A DNA stretch of 64,000 bases from Molanna angustata. Its lineage: Eukaryota > Arthropoda > Insecta > Trichoptera > Molannidae. The stretch lies in the NCBI GenBank assembly GCA_963576475.1, contig OY754981.1, forward strand, positions 33,022,132 to 33,086,131, written 5' to 3'. Of this stretch, positions 36,840 through 49,224 are shown piece after piece; the stretch's first letter is position 1; the number at the start of each line of letters is the position of its first letter. The translations under genes were made by a program, and so were the position numbers. The notes below the pieces were generated by a model. The model was not told the DNA's origin, searched no databases, and saw nothing but the letters and a program-made list of their open reading frames with translations.

Positions 36840-36935
36840 TAGATACGATGCCGGAGAACCGGGAAAACAAGACACCTACGGGGCTTACGACCTCTCATGG
36901 GCTGGTTTACAACGACCACGACCTGTCATCGGCTG
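36840..36935 (+). repeat. Three-copy interspersed repeat, copy 1
   Basis: ACACCTACGGGGCTTACGAC, then CATGGGCTGGTT. Related to 57430-57530 (+) and to the reverse complement of 37455-37550. Family unknown. Confidence 0.5.
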
Positions 36936-37454
36936 GTAATTGGTTTTTAATTCATTTGTTTATTTATTATTAATTGCAATGAGGAAGTTATTAATACAAT
37001 TACATACTAGAGCTAGAAGTTAAGTGCGTGTGTACATATATATGTGTGTTATATCCTCATACGAAGTCCTGTGCCGAGGTGTTAATTTGAACAGTTGTGC
37101 GACATGGATAGTACATTATGTATAGAGTTCTTGAATTAAATTATCCTTTAAATAATTATCGAGAAAAAAATGTGAAGTTAAATTATATTTGAATGGGTGT
37201 AATTACATATGTTATTGATTTGATCTGAACCGGTGTTATATTTCCATGGTGTCATGTGTTTTTTTGTGACGATGTGTTTTGAGCTAGCAGTTTTAGTGAG
37301 GTTGGTAGGCTATAATGCAGTTTGATGGCATAGTATTTAGAATGTCTTTCTCCATGAGTAGTATCCTTTCTAGTATATTTGTCCATGAGTAGTAGATTAA
37401 TAGGGTACACAATAAAATGCATTATTGTGAACGTTGCGCAAGCGTATAAAGTGA

Positions 37455-37550
37455 TCATGTACACTAGCCGACAGTTCGTTAGCCCTGTAGGTACCTCAAT
37501 TTGCTGTTTCTCCTGTAATATTTCAGCTTCGTCTCTATTGAGATATTAAA
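37455..37550 (-). repeat. Three-copy interspersed repeat, copy 2
   Basis: Reverse complement reads ATCTCAATAGAGACGAAG, AGGTACCTACAGGGCTAACG, GTCGGCTAGTG. It matches 57430-57530 over its length. Confidence 0.55.
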
Positions 37551-37774
37551 AATTTGTCATAAAATTAAACAATTTATTTATATGTAATTATAGAGAAAAT
37601 ATATTCAAGATATAAAACGCTTCACTAAACAGAGTCTGTTCCGAAGCAATTACATGTAAAGTTTGTGAGTTTTATATTATATAATTCTAAAATATAAACA
37701 TATTACCTACAATAAAAAATCACAATAGATTTTTTAAAAAATGTTCTTGTCCTTGTTTACAACAAGTACATATA

Positions 37775-37970
37775 AATCCACATACTTGCATCCTGCGTAA
37801 GTGGCGAGTATATTGCCATATATCCATTTCTTCCAACTAACTAGTGTTTCTAGCCTAGAGAAGCAATATTAGCGTGAGAAATAAATTCAAATAATTTCTC
37901 CTCTGCTGGGGAACGAACCCAGGACGCCCGCACAGAAACCAAACGGTTTACCAACTGTGCCATGGCGGTA
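37775..37970 (-). mobile_element. SINE A copy
   Basis: Minus strand: ACCGCCATGGCACAGTTGGT (A box), GGGCGTCCTGGGTTCGTTCC (B box), a body with TCTAGGCTAGAAACACTAGT, and the tail GGCAATATACTCGCCACTTA. Confidence 0.8.
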
Positions 37971-37977
37971 CATACAC

Positions 37978-38075
37978 ATTCCCTAAATTAAGCATTTACT
38001 TGTGTTATAGGTGAATGAAATCGGTCGAGGCAGGATCGAACTCGCGATCACTGGTTACTGGTTCGCAAACCTGTT
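37978..38075 (-). mobile_element. SINE B copy, truncated
   Basis: Minus strand keeps the B-box region (CGCGAGTTCGATCCTGCCTC), GACCGATTTCATTCACCTAT and AAGTAAATGCTTAATTTAGG. The tRNA head is disrupted after CCAGTAACCAG. It lies directly beside the SINE A copy. Confidence 0.7.
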
Positions 38076-38079
38076 AGAT

Positions 38080-38935
38080 GTTCGTGAGTCGATATAAAAT
38101 GAAATAAAACAAAAAACATTTCAAGACGCTTATCTATTTGGATTTAGCAAAGCAATATATTTATTCTTGCTGCCTTCTATCTTGGCATTCAGTGTTCGCT
38201 TCATATGTATACAAGCCATATGTTGTATGCATTATTTATTGCTTAGCTTGACTTTAAACGTTCACATCTTTCGAAATTTTACAAATGCACCTTTTATGTA
38301 TGTATGATAATGTTTATACTTATTTATTACATTTAGATGATCACCCTCTAAGAAACTACTCTGCGTCTTACTCATCAACTGTAAATAATATCTATAGGTA
38401 TATATTTTACGAAAAACAATGTTTCGGAGCTATAGCTGCATGGCAATCAAAGTTTAAATTAGCTCTAGAAAATCATTGCTTAATTTATTGCGCGTTATTA
38501 AATATTCGATGTACAATAAATCACAAATCTTTGTTTGATGTTTTTGTTTACATACTTCCTCGTGTTGATGCTGTTAATGTTTTTACTACATTTCCCAAAA
38601 ATTAATTATCATTGTTGTCTGAAAAAGTCCAAAAAATAGACAACGTTTAGTGGGATCTGAAAACAAATAAAGATCAATGATTGTTTCTTTTTTTTACAAT
38701 CAAATAAGAGGTTGCATTGTTCTTGTTTTTTGTCTAGATGTTTTGTGAATAGTATATAAAAAAAATTCTTCAGATACATTTCAAAATCACGCCATCACAA
38801 TCCTTACATCTCCCATTGCTTGATTATGCTGATGTCTCTGATGCTGACGAAGAACTGCTTAATTAACTTGAAAGATTGCAAAATGTTATTTAAAATATTA
38901 TCATTTTTCCATTTACTGAAATCCTCTTCGCTGGC
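38080..38935. other. AT-rich DNA; one unassigned 106-residue frame
   Basis: The + strand frame 38285-38605 has no motif, signal peptide or membrane segment I recognise, and base composition is like its surroundings. I do not call it a gene. Confidence 0.4.
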
Positions 38936-38984
38936 CTAAGATACGTCAATGTCGTGACATTCATTTACTTTCTTCTTCTTCTTC

Positions 38985-40089
38985 CTAGCCTTCCCTCCAC
39001 TGCTGGATGTAGGCCTCTTCCATCTGTCTCCATTTTCCTCTATTCTGTGCCGCTTCAATCCATTACTTTCCGGCGACCACAACAATATCGTCGGCCCATC
39101 TCTTCTGTGGCCCACCGACACCCCTTTTATATTCCCATGGCCTCCACTCTAAGACTTTGGGAGTCCATCTTGAATTTGGCTGTGTGGCCACGTGTCCTGC
39201 CCATTGCCATTTCAATTTTGCGATCCGATCCATGATATCGGCGACTTTTGTTCGGCGTCTGATTTCTGTATTTGTAATTCTATCACTCAGACTTATGCCC
39301 AACATTTGTCTGATTTCTGTATTTGTTATTCTCTCCCTCAGACTTATGCCCAACATTTGTCTGATTTCTGTATTTGTTATTCTATCACTCAGACTTATGC
39401 CCAACATTTGTCTGATTTCTGTATTTGTTATTCTATCACTCAGACTTATGCCCAACATTTGTCTGATTTCTGTATTTGTTATTCTATCTCTCAGACTTAT
39501 GCCCAACATTTGTCTGATTTCTGTATTTGTTATTCTATCACTCAGACTTATGCCCAACATTTGTCTGATTTCTGTATTTGTTATTCTATCACTCAGACTT
39601 ATGCCCAACATTTGTCTGATTTCTGTATTTGTTATTCTATCTCTCAGACTTATGCCCAACATTTGTCTGATTTCTGTATTTGTTATTCTATCACTCAGAC
39701 TTATGCCCAACATTTGTCTGATTTCTGTATTTGTTATTCTATCACTCAGACTTATGCCCAACATTTGCCTGATTTCTGTATTTGTTATTCTATCACTCAG
39801 ACTTATGCCCAACATTTGTCTGATTTCTGTATTTGTTATTCTATCTCTCAGACTTATGCCCAACATTTGTCTGATTTCTGTATTTGTTATTCTATCACTC
39901 AGACTTATGCCCAACATTTGTCTGATTTCTGTATTTGTTATTCTATCTCTCAGACTTATGCCCAACATTTGCCGCTCCATGGATCGTTGTGCACATTTTA
40001 ATTTGTGGACAGTATTTATGGTCAGGGACATTGTTTCCAACCATATGTCATCACAGGCAAGATGCATGATTCATAGATTTTTCTTTTAA
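38985..40089 (-). pseudogene. RTE-like LINE C-terminus carrying a 51 bp tandem expansion
   Basis: On the minus strand from about 40089: KIYESCILPVMTYG (end of the RT core), a frameshift, then SLTINTVHKLKCAQRSMERQ, fourteen 17-residue units of the MLGISLSDRITNTEIRQ type, then RRTKVADIMDRIAKLKWQWA, GHVATQPNSRW, KRWADDIVVVAGK, a stop, and WIEAAQNRGKWRQMEEAYIQ. In intact elements of this RTE-like endonuclease-RT group the MLGISL...EIR segment occurs once. It is a dead fragment (one frameshift, one stop), yet the fourteen repeats stay in frame because 51 is 17 codons. Confidence 0.85.
39257..39970. repeat. 51 bp minisatellite, 14 copies
   Basis: 714 bases of exact 51-base periodicity (GTCTGATTTCTGTATTTG ... 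CAGACTTATGCCCAACATTT). Variants at one site (CTATCACTCAG versus CTATCTCTCAG) occur in a partly regular order suggesting repeated 2-4 unit duplications. It is derived from the RT coding sequence around it. Confidence 0.97.
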
Positions 40090-42600
40090 AATTAATGGGG
40101 ATATCCTTATTTCTCATTATATGACTGAGCTTTCTGAATTTCATTTACTTTCACTACTATTTAATATAATTAATAACACCACAATTTCTTAAGGAAGAGG
40201 TTATTTACTTTTCAAATCATGGTCTGCCTCTTCGATCTGCTGATCCTACCACACTAACTATTCCTATTCATTGTATTTTATTCCTTACAATCAGCAAGAC
40301 ACCTTAAAAGTGATGATATTACGACCTCTCTTATAACTTTTAATTGACATCCCATTCTCTATCCTCTCTTTTCTAACACATCCTCTGTCCCTTTTCTTTT
40401 ATTTGTTGCTGTGTATTTACATTTTATAATGTTACGTGTTTGTCTTTTATTTTATTTTAAATATAAACCTACCACATTACTATATATTGTTAGAGGAAGC
40501 AATTGCCCCATGCTGTGGTGATTGCATAAACTCCGGATATGGAAATAAATATAAAATCGTAATAAAATAAACTGGAATAATGGAAAATGGCACTCAAATA
40601 TAACTATTTAAAATCTATGCCGCAATTACCTTAGTTGACCTTATCACGATGCATTGGTTGGTTGGAAGAAATTGCCCCATGGCAATAAACCCGCCATTGT
40701 ACACATTAACAAAGCATTAAAAGTTGTATTTAATTTGAATAGCAACACCAGAAGTACTTAACTTGAAAAAATAACCAAAATGTTAAATTTAAATTTAGAG
40801 GTAATAATTTACTTTGTAAAAACAAAAAAATATTTTTATAACAAATATAATTTAGTCAAAAGAGTGCTGAATATAATATACGTAACATACATAGTAATAA
40901 TATCGGATCAAAAGATTATTGAAAATACTATTACTAGTTAGAAAATAATGCTACAGGTCTCTCTTGTAGTCAGATAATGTTGGGATTTTATTCTTCAGAT
41001 ACGGTGGAGATAGCAGGACTATGCACTGGTTTACAAAGGATATTTGAAAGAGAGAGTTAGTGAAATTGAATACAACGGTAGTATGGAGCGTTGTGTTGTT
41101 CGATACTTTGTAGGATTTTAGATATTTTTTGAGTACCTCATCTACCCTTTGTGAGTTTCACCATGAATTGGTTGGGCCCAATAATGGACAGCTGGCATTA
41201 CATACAAACATTTCACAGACATCTGCGATTGATTCGGAAACCTTTTTCGCCCAAAGCGCCTAAAGGTCTTTGCTGTATTTTGAATTCAGATATGTTTAAT
41301 ACTTATATCCCCTTGTATCATATTATAATGGGTACATTATGCTCCGTTGGCGTTTAAGAAAAATACACCTTTAAATCCTTTTTCAAAGATTATTTCTGAG
41401 ATACTTTCAACACAAGCAGACTTTTTCGTCCTTATCGTGTAAAAAGTTTCAGTCAAAATACTATTTAATCTTTTTATTCATATATTTTCTTCTCATCTTC
41501 CATGTTTTGAGAAGCATGAACAGTTGGTTATATTTTTTCTGATTCCTACTTAAGCCATTTAAAACCGAGAGGGTTGAGGCCAACGCTCTACTCCTCTGTA
41601 CCAAGTCTGCACAAAATATTTATATTTTATATGGAAAATTCAACATTTTCATGAAATGAGTTTGTTATATTATTTTTGATTAAAATATTTAATTATGAAA
41701 ACTTGATAAATCTTCAATCCCATTTTATATGAAACTGATGTGCTTTTTAAACGATTTGAAAATGGAAATATCAAATTTTAAGTTTCCTGAGATTAGGGTT
41801 ACATTGAAATTATTAGAAAGTTAGAAAAATTGAGAACCACTGATCCAGTATTCTTCAAAATCTAATAGGGTCTAAGCGTGTATGAATGAGTACTGTACTT
41901 TAGTCTGTAATCAATAAAGTAAAATAAACACCATCTTACATAGTACAGTATACAGCACAAACACATACATACAGATACATATTGTGATTAAACTTTTAGA
42001 ATACAATCCCATCATGATACCTGCTTGTTGATAATCTGCAATATAAGACAATCTCAAAAATTGCGATTCATAATTCTCAACTATATCACCTTGGGGTAGT
42101 GAGGAGTATAAAATATGGATGTACGTATTTCAGTTCCTCTAATTTGTGATATAATTAACAATCCATAATCTGTATATTTATGCGTTGGCAAAATTTAAAC
42201 ATTTGCATATTTAGTATAACTTTCATGTATTTGGAAGATGTTCGCAATACCAAAGTTATTTGTTATTTTGAAGGGAGTTTTGTGTTTCTTTGTAGAAGGA
42301 TGGCAGGCATAAATATTTATGTTTTCGTTATAATTAAATAACAACCGGGAACAAGAATCAAAACAAGTGTTGCCAACCTTACAAACTTGTTTTATTATGT
42401 TAAATATTATTTCCTAGTTTCAGTTTATATGGCCGCCTATTTTATTATCGTTCTGTATTCTAAACTGGCGTACGGGCTTATGAATAATGCGCAGATATTA
42501 TTTTCTACGAAACTTTTATATTTTTTTGCACGTGGATTAAAGTTCAACGTAAACCACACCATACTTATTGCAGATTATCAACTAGTATCGTGCTGATATT
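40090..42600. other. AT-rich DNA with two SINE A tail fragments
   Basis: SINE A tail motifs (GAAGAAATTGCCCCATGGCA and ATAAACCCGCCA) occur at about 40668-40705, and a decayed form at about 40498-40540. Frames such as 41151-41357 and 42387-42596 are unassigned. Confidence 0.45.
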
Positions 42601-42628
42601 GTATTCTGAAAGTTTCATCACAATGTAT

Positions 42629-42629
42629 C

Positions 42630-42660
<31 letters not shown>

Positions 42661-42696
42661 GTGTGTGTGTGTGTGTGAGGGTGTGTGTGAGGGTGT

Positions 42697-42727
<31 letters not shown>

Positions 42728-42770
42728 AGGGTGTGTGTGTGTGTGTGAGAGTGTGTGTGTTTGTGTGTAC
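42629..42770. repeat. Interrupted (GT)n with GAGG insertions
   Basis: GT dinucleotides broken several times by GAGG or GAGT, indicating an older tract than the pure (TG)n at 18157. Confidence 0.9.
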
Positions 42771-42805
42771 TATGTACGGTGTGTTTATTCTACCGTATTT
42801 GGATA

Positions 42806-42905
42806 AGTGGTGGCAGAGCGGTTAGTGCACTGGGTTAGAAATCCAGTGGTCGTGAGTTAGAATCCTGATACGACCGATTTCGTTCATCTAAGAACGAGCA
42901 TAAAA
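42806..42905 (+). mobile_element. SINE B copy
   Basis: GGTGGCAGAGCGGTTAGTGC (A box), CTGGGTTAGAAATCCAG anticodon-like arm, GTGAGTTAGAATCCTG (B box, C to A change), CGACCGATTTCGTTCATCTA. Ends at the MITE at 42913. Confidence 0.8.
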
Positions 42906-42912
42906 AAATTTA

Positions 42913-43032
42913 GACCCCATATCATGGATATAATTATTATATGAAGTTCTATAATATCTTTAGATGATAATTGTATCCATGATATGGGTAATCACGAGGA
43001 TTTTGATTTCACGGATTGACCAGACTTGGCCT
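42913..43032. mobile_element. MITE copy, left end eroded
   Basis: CCATATCATGGATATAATTA and, inverted, ATCCATGATATGGGTAATCA, then GATTTTGATTTCAC and GACCAGACTTGGC. Same family as 45231-45382, which retains both ends. Confidence 0.7.
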
Positions 43033-45230
43033 CTGATTTTTGCTTCTGATTTTTATACTGTTAAATATTTCAATGTGACCTCAAGCTCAGAAAACACTAT
43101 ATATTTTTTTTCAAATTGCTAAAAAGGTACTCCAAATTTTGAATACAGCGTGTTTATTTTACTTTATCGATTATAGACTAAAGTACTCATTGGATTCTTT
43201 TCAAATTTTGTAAATATGTATTTCTATTACTCACTTAGAATCCATTAGATTTTGAAGGATGTCTGAATAGTGCTTTAAGTGAACCCAAGCTCATAAAACT
43301 ATAAATTTGAAATTTTTATATTCAAATTAGTAAAAAGGCACATCACTTTTATAAAATGGCATTGAGGACTTATCAACTTTTCATAATAAAATATTTAAAT
43401 AAAACAATAATTTAACAAACTCATTTCATGAAAATGCTGAATATTATCCATACAAAATTTGAATGCTTTATAGAATGTCTTGTTGGTGAGGAGTAAAAAT
43501 AATACTGAAGTTAATCGGCTGGCTTTGGGAAATGCAATCGACCTATTTAATTCCTAGCACGTAATGCAAAACATTGACGCCATATTTAAATCTATACAGA
43601 AAATTTATATACATATTTTTTAAAAGAAAATAATATGGTTCCATACCAAAGGAAACCAACTTATGTTGTCAATTTAAATGTATTAAAAGTCTAGTTAAAG
43701 TTCTCCTTCAAACTTAATTAAAAGTTGTGTTTCCCTCTGTGCCAGTTGCTCCTGATCAGATATTTAATTATACGGCTTAGCATCTGAACAATGCATCTTT
43801 GTTTCTCAATTATTGTTTTTATTTCGATGAAAATAACTTGCGTGTTGTCTGCAAAAGGTAAACTCATTTTATTTTTGTTAATTATTGACAAAATATTTGA
43901 TTATACCTAGATGACATTGTGCAGGACAGAAGAACTTGTAAATTTAAGACGAGGAGAGTTGACCCTTACAGTCTGCAGAGAAAAATAGTTAAAGAAGAAG
44001 CCAGGTAGAAGAATATTTGATTATACTTATTGAAAAAAGAACTTTGGTCTGTCATCTTAGTGTCATAGGTTCATTAATCGTAATTCTCCAGAATGTGGCA
44101 ACTTGTTATTGGGTGGGTGATAAATGAATATGTTAATGAAAATATTAAGAAAAGATTTAGGGTAATTAATAAATGAGTTAGAATCAAAAAGTGTTTTACT
44201 TTTAATTATTGATATAACTTATAATGGAATTCTAAAAAATAAAAACTTAATATAATCACTTTACTCATCAATAATTTTTATAATGAAAATGTTAATAAAT
44301 AAAATCACGCACGAAAATCGGCTATTACTTATGCAGCAAATATTGTGTTTTTTCCCATGTAATTATGACATTTTGGAACTTGACCGAAATTGTAGCAATT
44401 GTGCTAGTGATCAGTTGGTGATAATTTTTAAATTATTTGTCTTTATTATGGGAACAAGGATTTATTTTTTTCCTTAAAAATTTTATTTATTCCTTATAAA
44501 TAATTATAGGTAGTTACCTACATAGTTTTCAGCAATAAAAAAATGTTGTATTTAGCCAACCGTTTAGTTATCAAATAATCTTTTTTCCTTTCAAAACACG
44601 AGTCACATAAACTTGAATCTTTTCGTTATTAATTCCAGTAGACACCTACAAAGGTACTTTTACGACGGTAATTTATATGAAGAGCAGCGAAAAAACGTCG
44701 AAAAATCTCGTAACGTAAACATTCTTATGTAGGAATTTGCAAAGAATCAGCGAGTTCAGTTTGAAAACGTGGGTTATTTTTTCTCTGTTTCGCGTATACT
44801 TTGGATAGGAAGTCTTCGCGGGCCTTTCCATTCTGCGCTGACCTTGGATAATTAAACCATTTCGTGTCACCAGGTGTTGATAATGGCTCCCGATCTACGG
44901 CGATAACAAACTTTACTACTCTCAAATATCAAAATGATATTAAAATATTCTCCTGGAGGAAATTGTTACAAGGACAAACAGACTAAGCTCATTTTCTGTG
45001 AAAAACATGGGTTTGGTAATTTGAACGTCGTGATCACAAAAAGGGTGAAATACTAAGGATAATTGATTAGAATGAAGGTTGCGAACAAAATAGACTGAAT
45101 AAAAACGAAAAACCGATTATAATAATACTTGTAACAGAAAATAACAGTCGAAAGTAAATGCATTGAAAAAAATTGAGTCAAAGCCAACGTAAGAGTCAGT
45201 CTTCAGTTATTTAGATCATATTTGACTCCT
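43033..45230. other. AT-rich DNA with a SINE C fragment
   Basis: AATGTGGCAACTTGTTATTG at about 44092 is a SINE C body fragment (+). Other frames (44283-44477, 44673-44925) are unassigned. No gene recognised. Confidence 0.45.
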
Positions 45231-45382
45231 GGGGGGCTTGTCTGGTTCAATCGGCGAAATCAAAACCCTCAAGATTACCCATATCATGGATATAATTATT
45301 ATATGGAATTATGAAAATTATATCCATGATATGGGTAATCACTAGGGTTTTGATTTCGCCGGTCGAACCAGACTTGCCCCCC
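45231..45382. mobile_element. 152 bp MITE with about 67 bp inverted arms
   Basis: Starts GGGGGGCTTGTCTGGTTC and ends GAACCAGACTTGCCCCCC; the arms continue inward through GGCGAAATCAAAACCCT and ATTACCCATATCATGGATAT with few mismatches. The 18-base centre is unpaired. No coding capacity; a clear target duplication is not seen. Confidence 0.85.
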
Positions 45383-45595
45383 TGATCCAAAAGTTTCGGA
45401 TTCGGTTTCCATAGGAGATACAGTTTTTAATTGTATTTATGTAAGTATATGTTATTTAGATGTAAAAAATAAATGCATTTTCTTACATCTAGTATAACCA
45501 ATTTGAAAAAAATTAAAAGTTTTCACAGTATGAAATATATAAAAACAAGAAAATATTCAAATTTACACAATAATACAAAGGAAGCACACAATATA

Positions 45596-45815
45596 TTAAA
45601 ATAACTTTTCCTTTATGTATTCAATACTTAGGCGACGAAAAGAGGCAAGACCAGATGCTTCCTTCACACATTCTGTCAAATCATTAAACAGTTGATGTAC
45701 TTTGTAATACATATTATTTTGTGTACCTGCCAGGTTAGTCTGAGGCAGTCTAAAGTCCCGCCGACTTCTCGTCGGGTAGGTGTGAACTTTAAAATTAAAC
45801 AAAACATTTTTTTGC
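45596..45815 (-). pseudogene. Non-LTR RT C-terminal fragment
   Basis: Reads HTYPTRSRRDFRLPQTNLAG, then NNMYYKVHQLFNDLTECVKE and FRRLSIEYIKEKLF. The TR-rich block, FN-LP-like turn and F-K-like end are the closing segment of Jockey/CR1-type ORF2 proteins. The first about 20 residues of the open frame fall in a SINE C fragment, so the LINE part starts near 45815. Confidence 0.65.
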
Positions 45816-45890
45816 AATTGCGTTTTCATTCTGGATCTGTAAGATGACAAATAAATATTACAATTTTTCATAATGTGGCAACATTTGGTA
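45816..45890 (+). repeat. SINE C fragment
   Basis: GCGTTTTCATTCTGGATCTG, then AATGTGGCAACATTTGG, in SINE C order. It abuts the minus-strand LINE fragment. Confidence 0.55.
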
Positions 45891-46346
45891 AAATTGCCTA
45901 TCTATTGAATCGACATGTCCCTGATAAAATGTACAAAGTCTTTCTCATACTCTGCTTTCTATTTGTATTACATATGTAACAAAAAAACTACTTGTATTTG
46001 TATTCTGTAAAATTGACGAGTCCTGTAAAAGTGACCCGAGCAAGGATCTATGGACGATCAAAATAAATTAAAATAAGTAGCAAAAAAGGAGATAAAAGAC
46101 CTATGGTCTGAGACAAGGACTGACATCGCCAAATTTAAAATCACTTGACGACCACTGAAATGAAGACTCTCCGACCCGTTCTAGACAATGTGAAAAAATC
46201 TAAGGAGGATGTTGAAGATATTGTGCGATAGGCATGGTCAAGATAATACATACTCCCTACAAAGCAAAAAGCAAGCAAGAAAAGAAAACTTTCTCTAAAA
46301 GACTGACAACAGCTGTATTTCGTAGAGCCACATTAGACAGTACATA

Positions 46347-46440
46347 CGCGCCTTTGGAATCATCCTGGATCATTTAACAGCGCTATATAAATCAAAGTGT
46401 ACCCCGATATAAACGGGACTAAAGCGCTAAGGGGGAAAAG
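46347..46440 (+). repeat. Retroelement 3'-tail module and flank
   Basis: GCGCCTTTGGAATCATCCTG, GATCATTTAACAGCGCTATA, TAAAT. Closest to 27460 (minus). Upstream (46080-46346) may be the element's body (for example LRPVLDNVKKSKEDVEDIVR), but I do not recognise it. Confidence 0.5.
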
Positions 46441-47690
46441 AAAAGAATATAAATAAGGTAAGTTATTGTTTTTAATACTGGAGATATCAGGTTCTGAAAA
46501 ATTTATGAACCAACAAGTAATTATAGGACACCCGAACCCAGGAAGATTTAACCAGCCATGGCGAGATAGTTGGACAACCTTATCTCAGGAACAGCCATCG
46601 AGCAATAACAGGACACAGTCCTAGAGAATGCAAAAGAAAAAATAAGACAAAGTCATTGATTTATATGTACTACGCATATAATTCAATGGACAAAGTATAT
46701 GTTACTACTAAGAAGATATTATACAAAATAAAAAAAAAATCTTCAGTCTTATGAAAATATCATTTTAATAGAAACGTACTTGTATTTTCTTTAACTCAAA
46801 CCCGTTCCCTAATCAATACCGATCCCTTTTCTAAATGAAAATGTTAAAAAAAACTCTAACCCAGGAGTACCAATTTAGCCTTCTTAGCGAGAGTCGCTTC
46901 ATTGTTTGGAAATATTTCCATGCCTTCAATGGCATTTTAGTGGGCTCTTACACCATATCAGCCATTGTCCAGAAGTTTCCCCTAAATTTAAATTCAATTT
47001 CAAAGACAATCGCTGACAACGAAATTTAATTTGATCCGAAAGACAATATTGGAAACTCGATGACGTCCAATTGTATATAATATAATATGTAGGTTAATTA
47101 CATAGCTATATAGGGGTGAATGCTATTGGGGTTGTTATTTAATTAAGAATATAATTTTTTATTTTTATTGATTTTATCGAATCATCAGTTTACAATAGGT
47201 TTAATAATATTAACAGGTTATAAACCTTTTAAAGGTTCTTTTAAATAGTTTAAACTAAGTACCTACGTAAATTATTTAACAATTACAAAAATATATATTT
47301 TTAACACAGGTATATTAAAATATAAAAAAAGAAAAGTGTATCAGAAGGTTGCGATTTTAATTGCGTGTTCAAATTACTTCCTATAACATACATCGCTATA
47401 TAAGATATTGCAATTTGAAAATCAGTTAACCAGTCAGAAATAGAAATAGTAATTGAGTCATGAAGGGTTTCAAAATTAAAGATTACTTATGTTATTGTGG
47501 TATAAAGCATCGCCACAGTTACTTAAGTATTCAAGTACTATATGCATACTATAAATATTTATATATGCATAATTGCCGTCAAACTTATTGAGCCTTTTCG
47601 CCATGGAGGTGGGTTGTTTGCTCATATACCAACAAAGTAAAAATATACAAACTTGACATAACGTGCTCAGGTTGTTTTCCGATATCTTAT
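46441..47690. other. AT-rich DNA without recognised genes
   Basis: Only short unassigned frames (46835-47029, 47476-47709). Confidence 0.5.
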
Positions 47691-47691
47691 C

Positions 47692-47890
47692 TACCGACCG
47701 CCGTGGCACAGTTGGTAAGCCGTTCGATTTCTGTGACGGCGTCCTGGATTCGATTCCCAGCAGAGGAGAAATTTATTTAAATTTATTTCTCACGTAAATA
47801 TTGCTTCTCTGGGCTGGAAATACTGGTTTGTTGGAAGAAATTGCGGTACGGCAATAAACTCGCCACTTGTGCAAGGTGCAAGGAAGTGCT
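47692..47890 (+). mobile_element. SINE A, best-preserved copy
   Basis: GACCGCCGTGGCACAGTTGG (A box), GGCGTCCTGGATTCGATTCC (B box), CAGCAGAGGAGAAATTTATT, CTCTGGGCTGGAAATACTGG, GTTGGAAGAAATTGC, GGCAATAAACTCGCCACTTG. It is tRNA-derived by its boxes, though the anticodon arm is not canonical. It ends in a (TTTA)n run shared with the LINE tail at 47895, suggesting the two insertions meet here. Confidence 0.85.
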
Positions 47891-47894
47891 TATT

Positions 47895-48751
47895 ATTTAT
47901 TTATTATTTATTTATCTAAAAAATAACACAAAAGTTGATGAAAAAATATTATTATAATTATTATTTTTATTTATTTATAGGCAGGCAGCCAAGGCTGATG
48001 TGCCTATATTCACTGTAGAATTTTCTTATTTGGTTGTAACTATTTTGCTTTGTCCAAAAAAAAGTCCAGTCTATTCTTGAAAATATTCACATTTTCAGCA
48101 TCCAAAACATGTTGGGGCAGTTTATTCCAAGTATTCACAACTCTATTTGAAAGAAAATGCCTTCGAGGATTTGTCGAGAACCTACTTTTCACTAGTTTTA
48201 AGCTATGGCCACGCAAATTAGTGTTATGACTATTATTACTTATTAGTGTTTCAATATGAAAGAGATTTTTTATGTTTTCACAGTCATAATGGCCTGATAA
48301 TATTTTGAATGTTTCAATAAGATCTCCACGTTCTCTTCGGTTTTCTAGTTTTGACAGTTTTAAGAAGTCAAGTCTTTCCTCATATGTTAAGTTTCGAAGT
48401 GTCCTGGGAATTTTTGTAAAACGTCTTTGGACTCTCTCAAGTAATTCAATGTCCTTGGAAAAATAGGGACTCCATATCTGGAAACCATATTCCAACAATG
48501 GTCTAACAAATGCTTTATATATTTTTAACATTAAGTCTGGTGTGATGTTCTGGAAAGCTTTTCTGATGCAGTAAATAAGGGAGTTTGCTTTCTTAACAAT
48601 CTTAATAATATGATCCTCCCATTTTAAATCTGCGGATACAATGATACCTAGGTCAGTTTGTGATTCAACATCTTTTAGTTGAGTATTTTCAAGAAAGTAT
48701 TCAAACTTGGGGTTATTTTTTCCAATATGTAGAACAGTGCACTTATTGGGA
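47895..48751 (-). mobile_element. 5'-truncated Jockey/CR1-like LINE
   Basis: Minus strand: RT C-terminal coding sequence from the truncation at about 48751 to the stop at 48040, then a short 3' UTR (ATATAGGCACATCAGCCTTG) and an AAATA-rich tail to about 47895. A classic 5'-truncated insertion. Confidence 0.8.
48040..48751 (-). pseudogene. RT C-terminal domain of truncated LINE, frame still open
   Basis: About 237 codons open to the truncation point, beginning NKCTVLHIGKNN and DLGIIVSADLKWEDHIIK before the internal Met at 48531. It continues YKAFVRPLLEYGFQIWSPYF, ELLERVQRRFTK, LSKLENRRERGDLIETFKIL, VVNTWNKLPQHVL. This is the thumb and C-terminal region of CR1/Jockey-type RT. The palm with its catalytic aspartates is missing, so the fragment is inactive, but the lack of stops shows it is young. 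Confidence 0.85.
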
Positions 48752-49224
48752 TATACTTATTAATTTATTTAACACTTTTTATACGTACATATATAAATAT
48801 TATAAATGGCGGATCTGTGACAATTTGTTCCAGTCAACTATCAATTTGTGTATGTAGGTATTTTATTACTTTATATTGCATAGCGGTTACTAGGTACATA
48901 ATATGTCAAAATATAAATTTGTGCAGGCTATTCAATGAACACCATATACTGACTGACTTTTGCAATATCATATTTGGAGATAAATATTTAAATACTTAAT
49001 CTTTTGAACACGTAAATAAAATATAATCTTAACCTTAAGTGGGCGACAGCTGCCAACGCACCTATTTTTAAAATTAATATTGCATCATTAGGTACTACAA
49101 AATGATTCATTTTGAAAAATAAACTCAGTTAGTTTGGATACTAATAAAAACAAATAAAATAAGCATACACCGATTTTTGACATTTATCTTACATTTCTAA
49201 AAAATAATTTAAATAAAAAATGAA

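Noticed and set aside
38285..38605. 106-residue unknown gene
   Set aside because: No motif, no composition shift and no neighbours supporting a gene.
39157..40089. Plus-strand frames of 310 and 269 residues with 17-residue repeats
   Set aside because: Antisense shadows of the 51 bp array; the minus strand carries the recognisable RT sequence.
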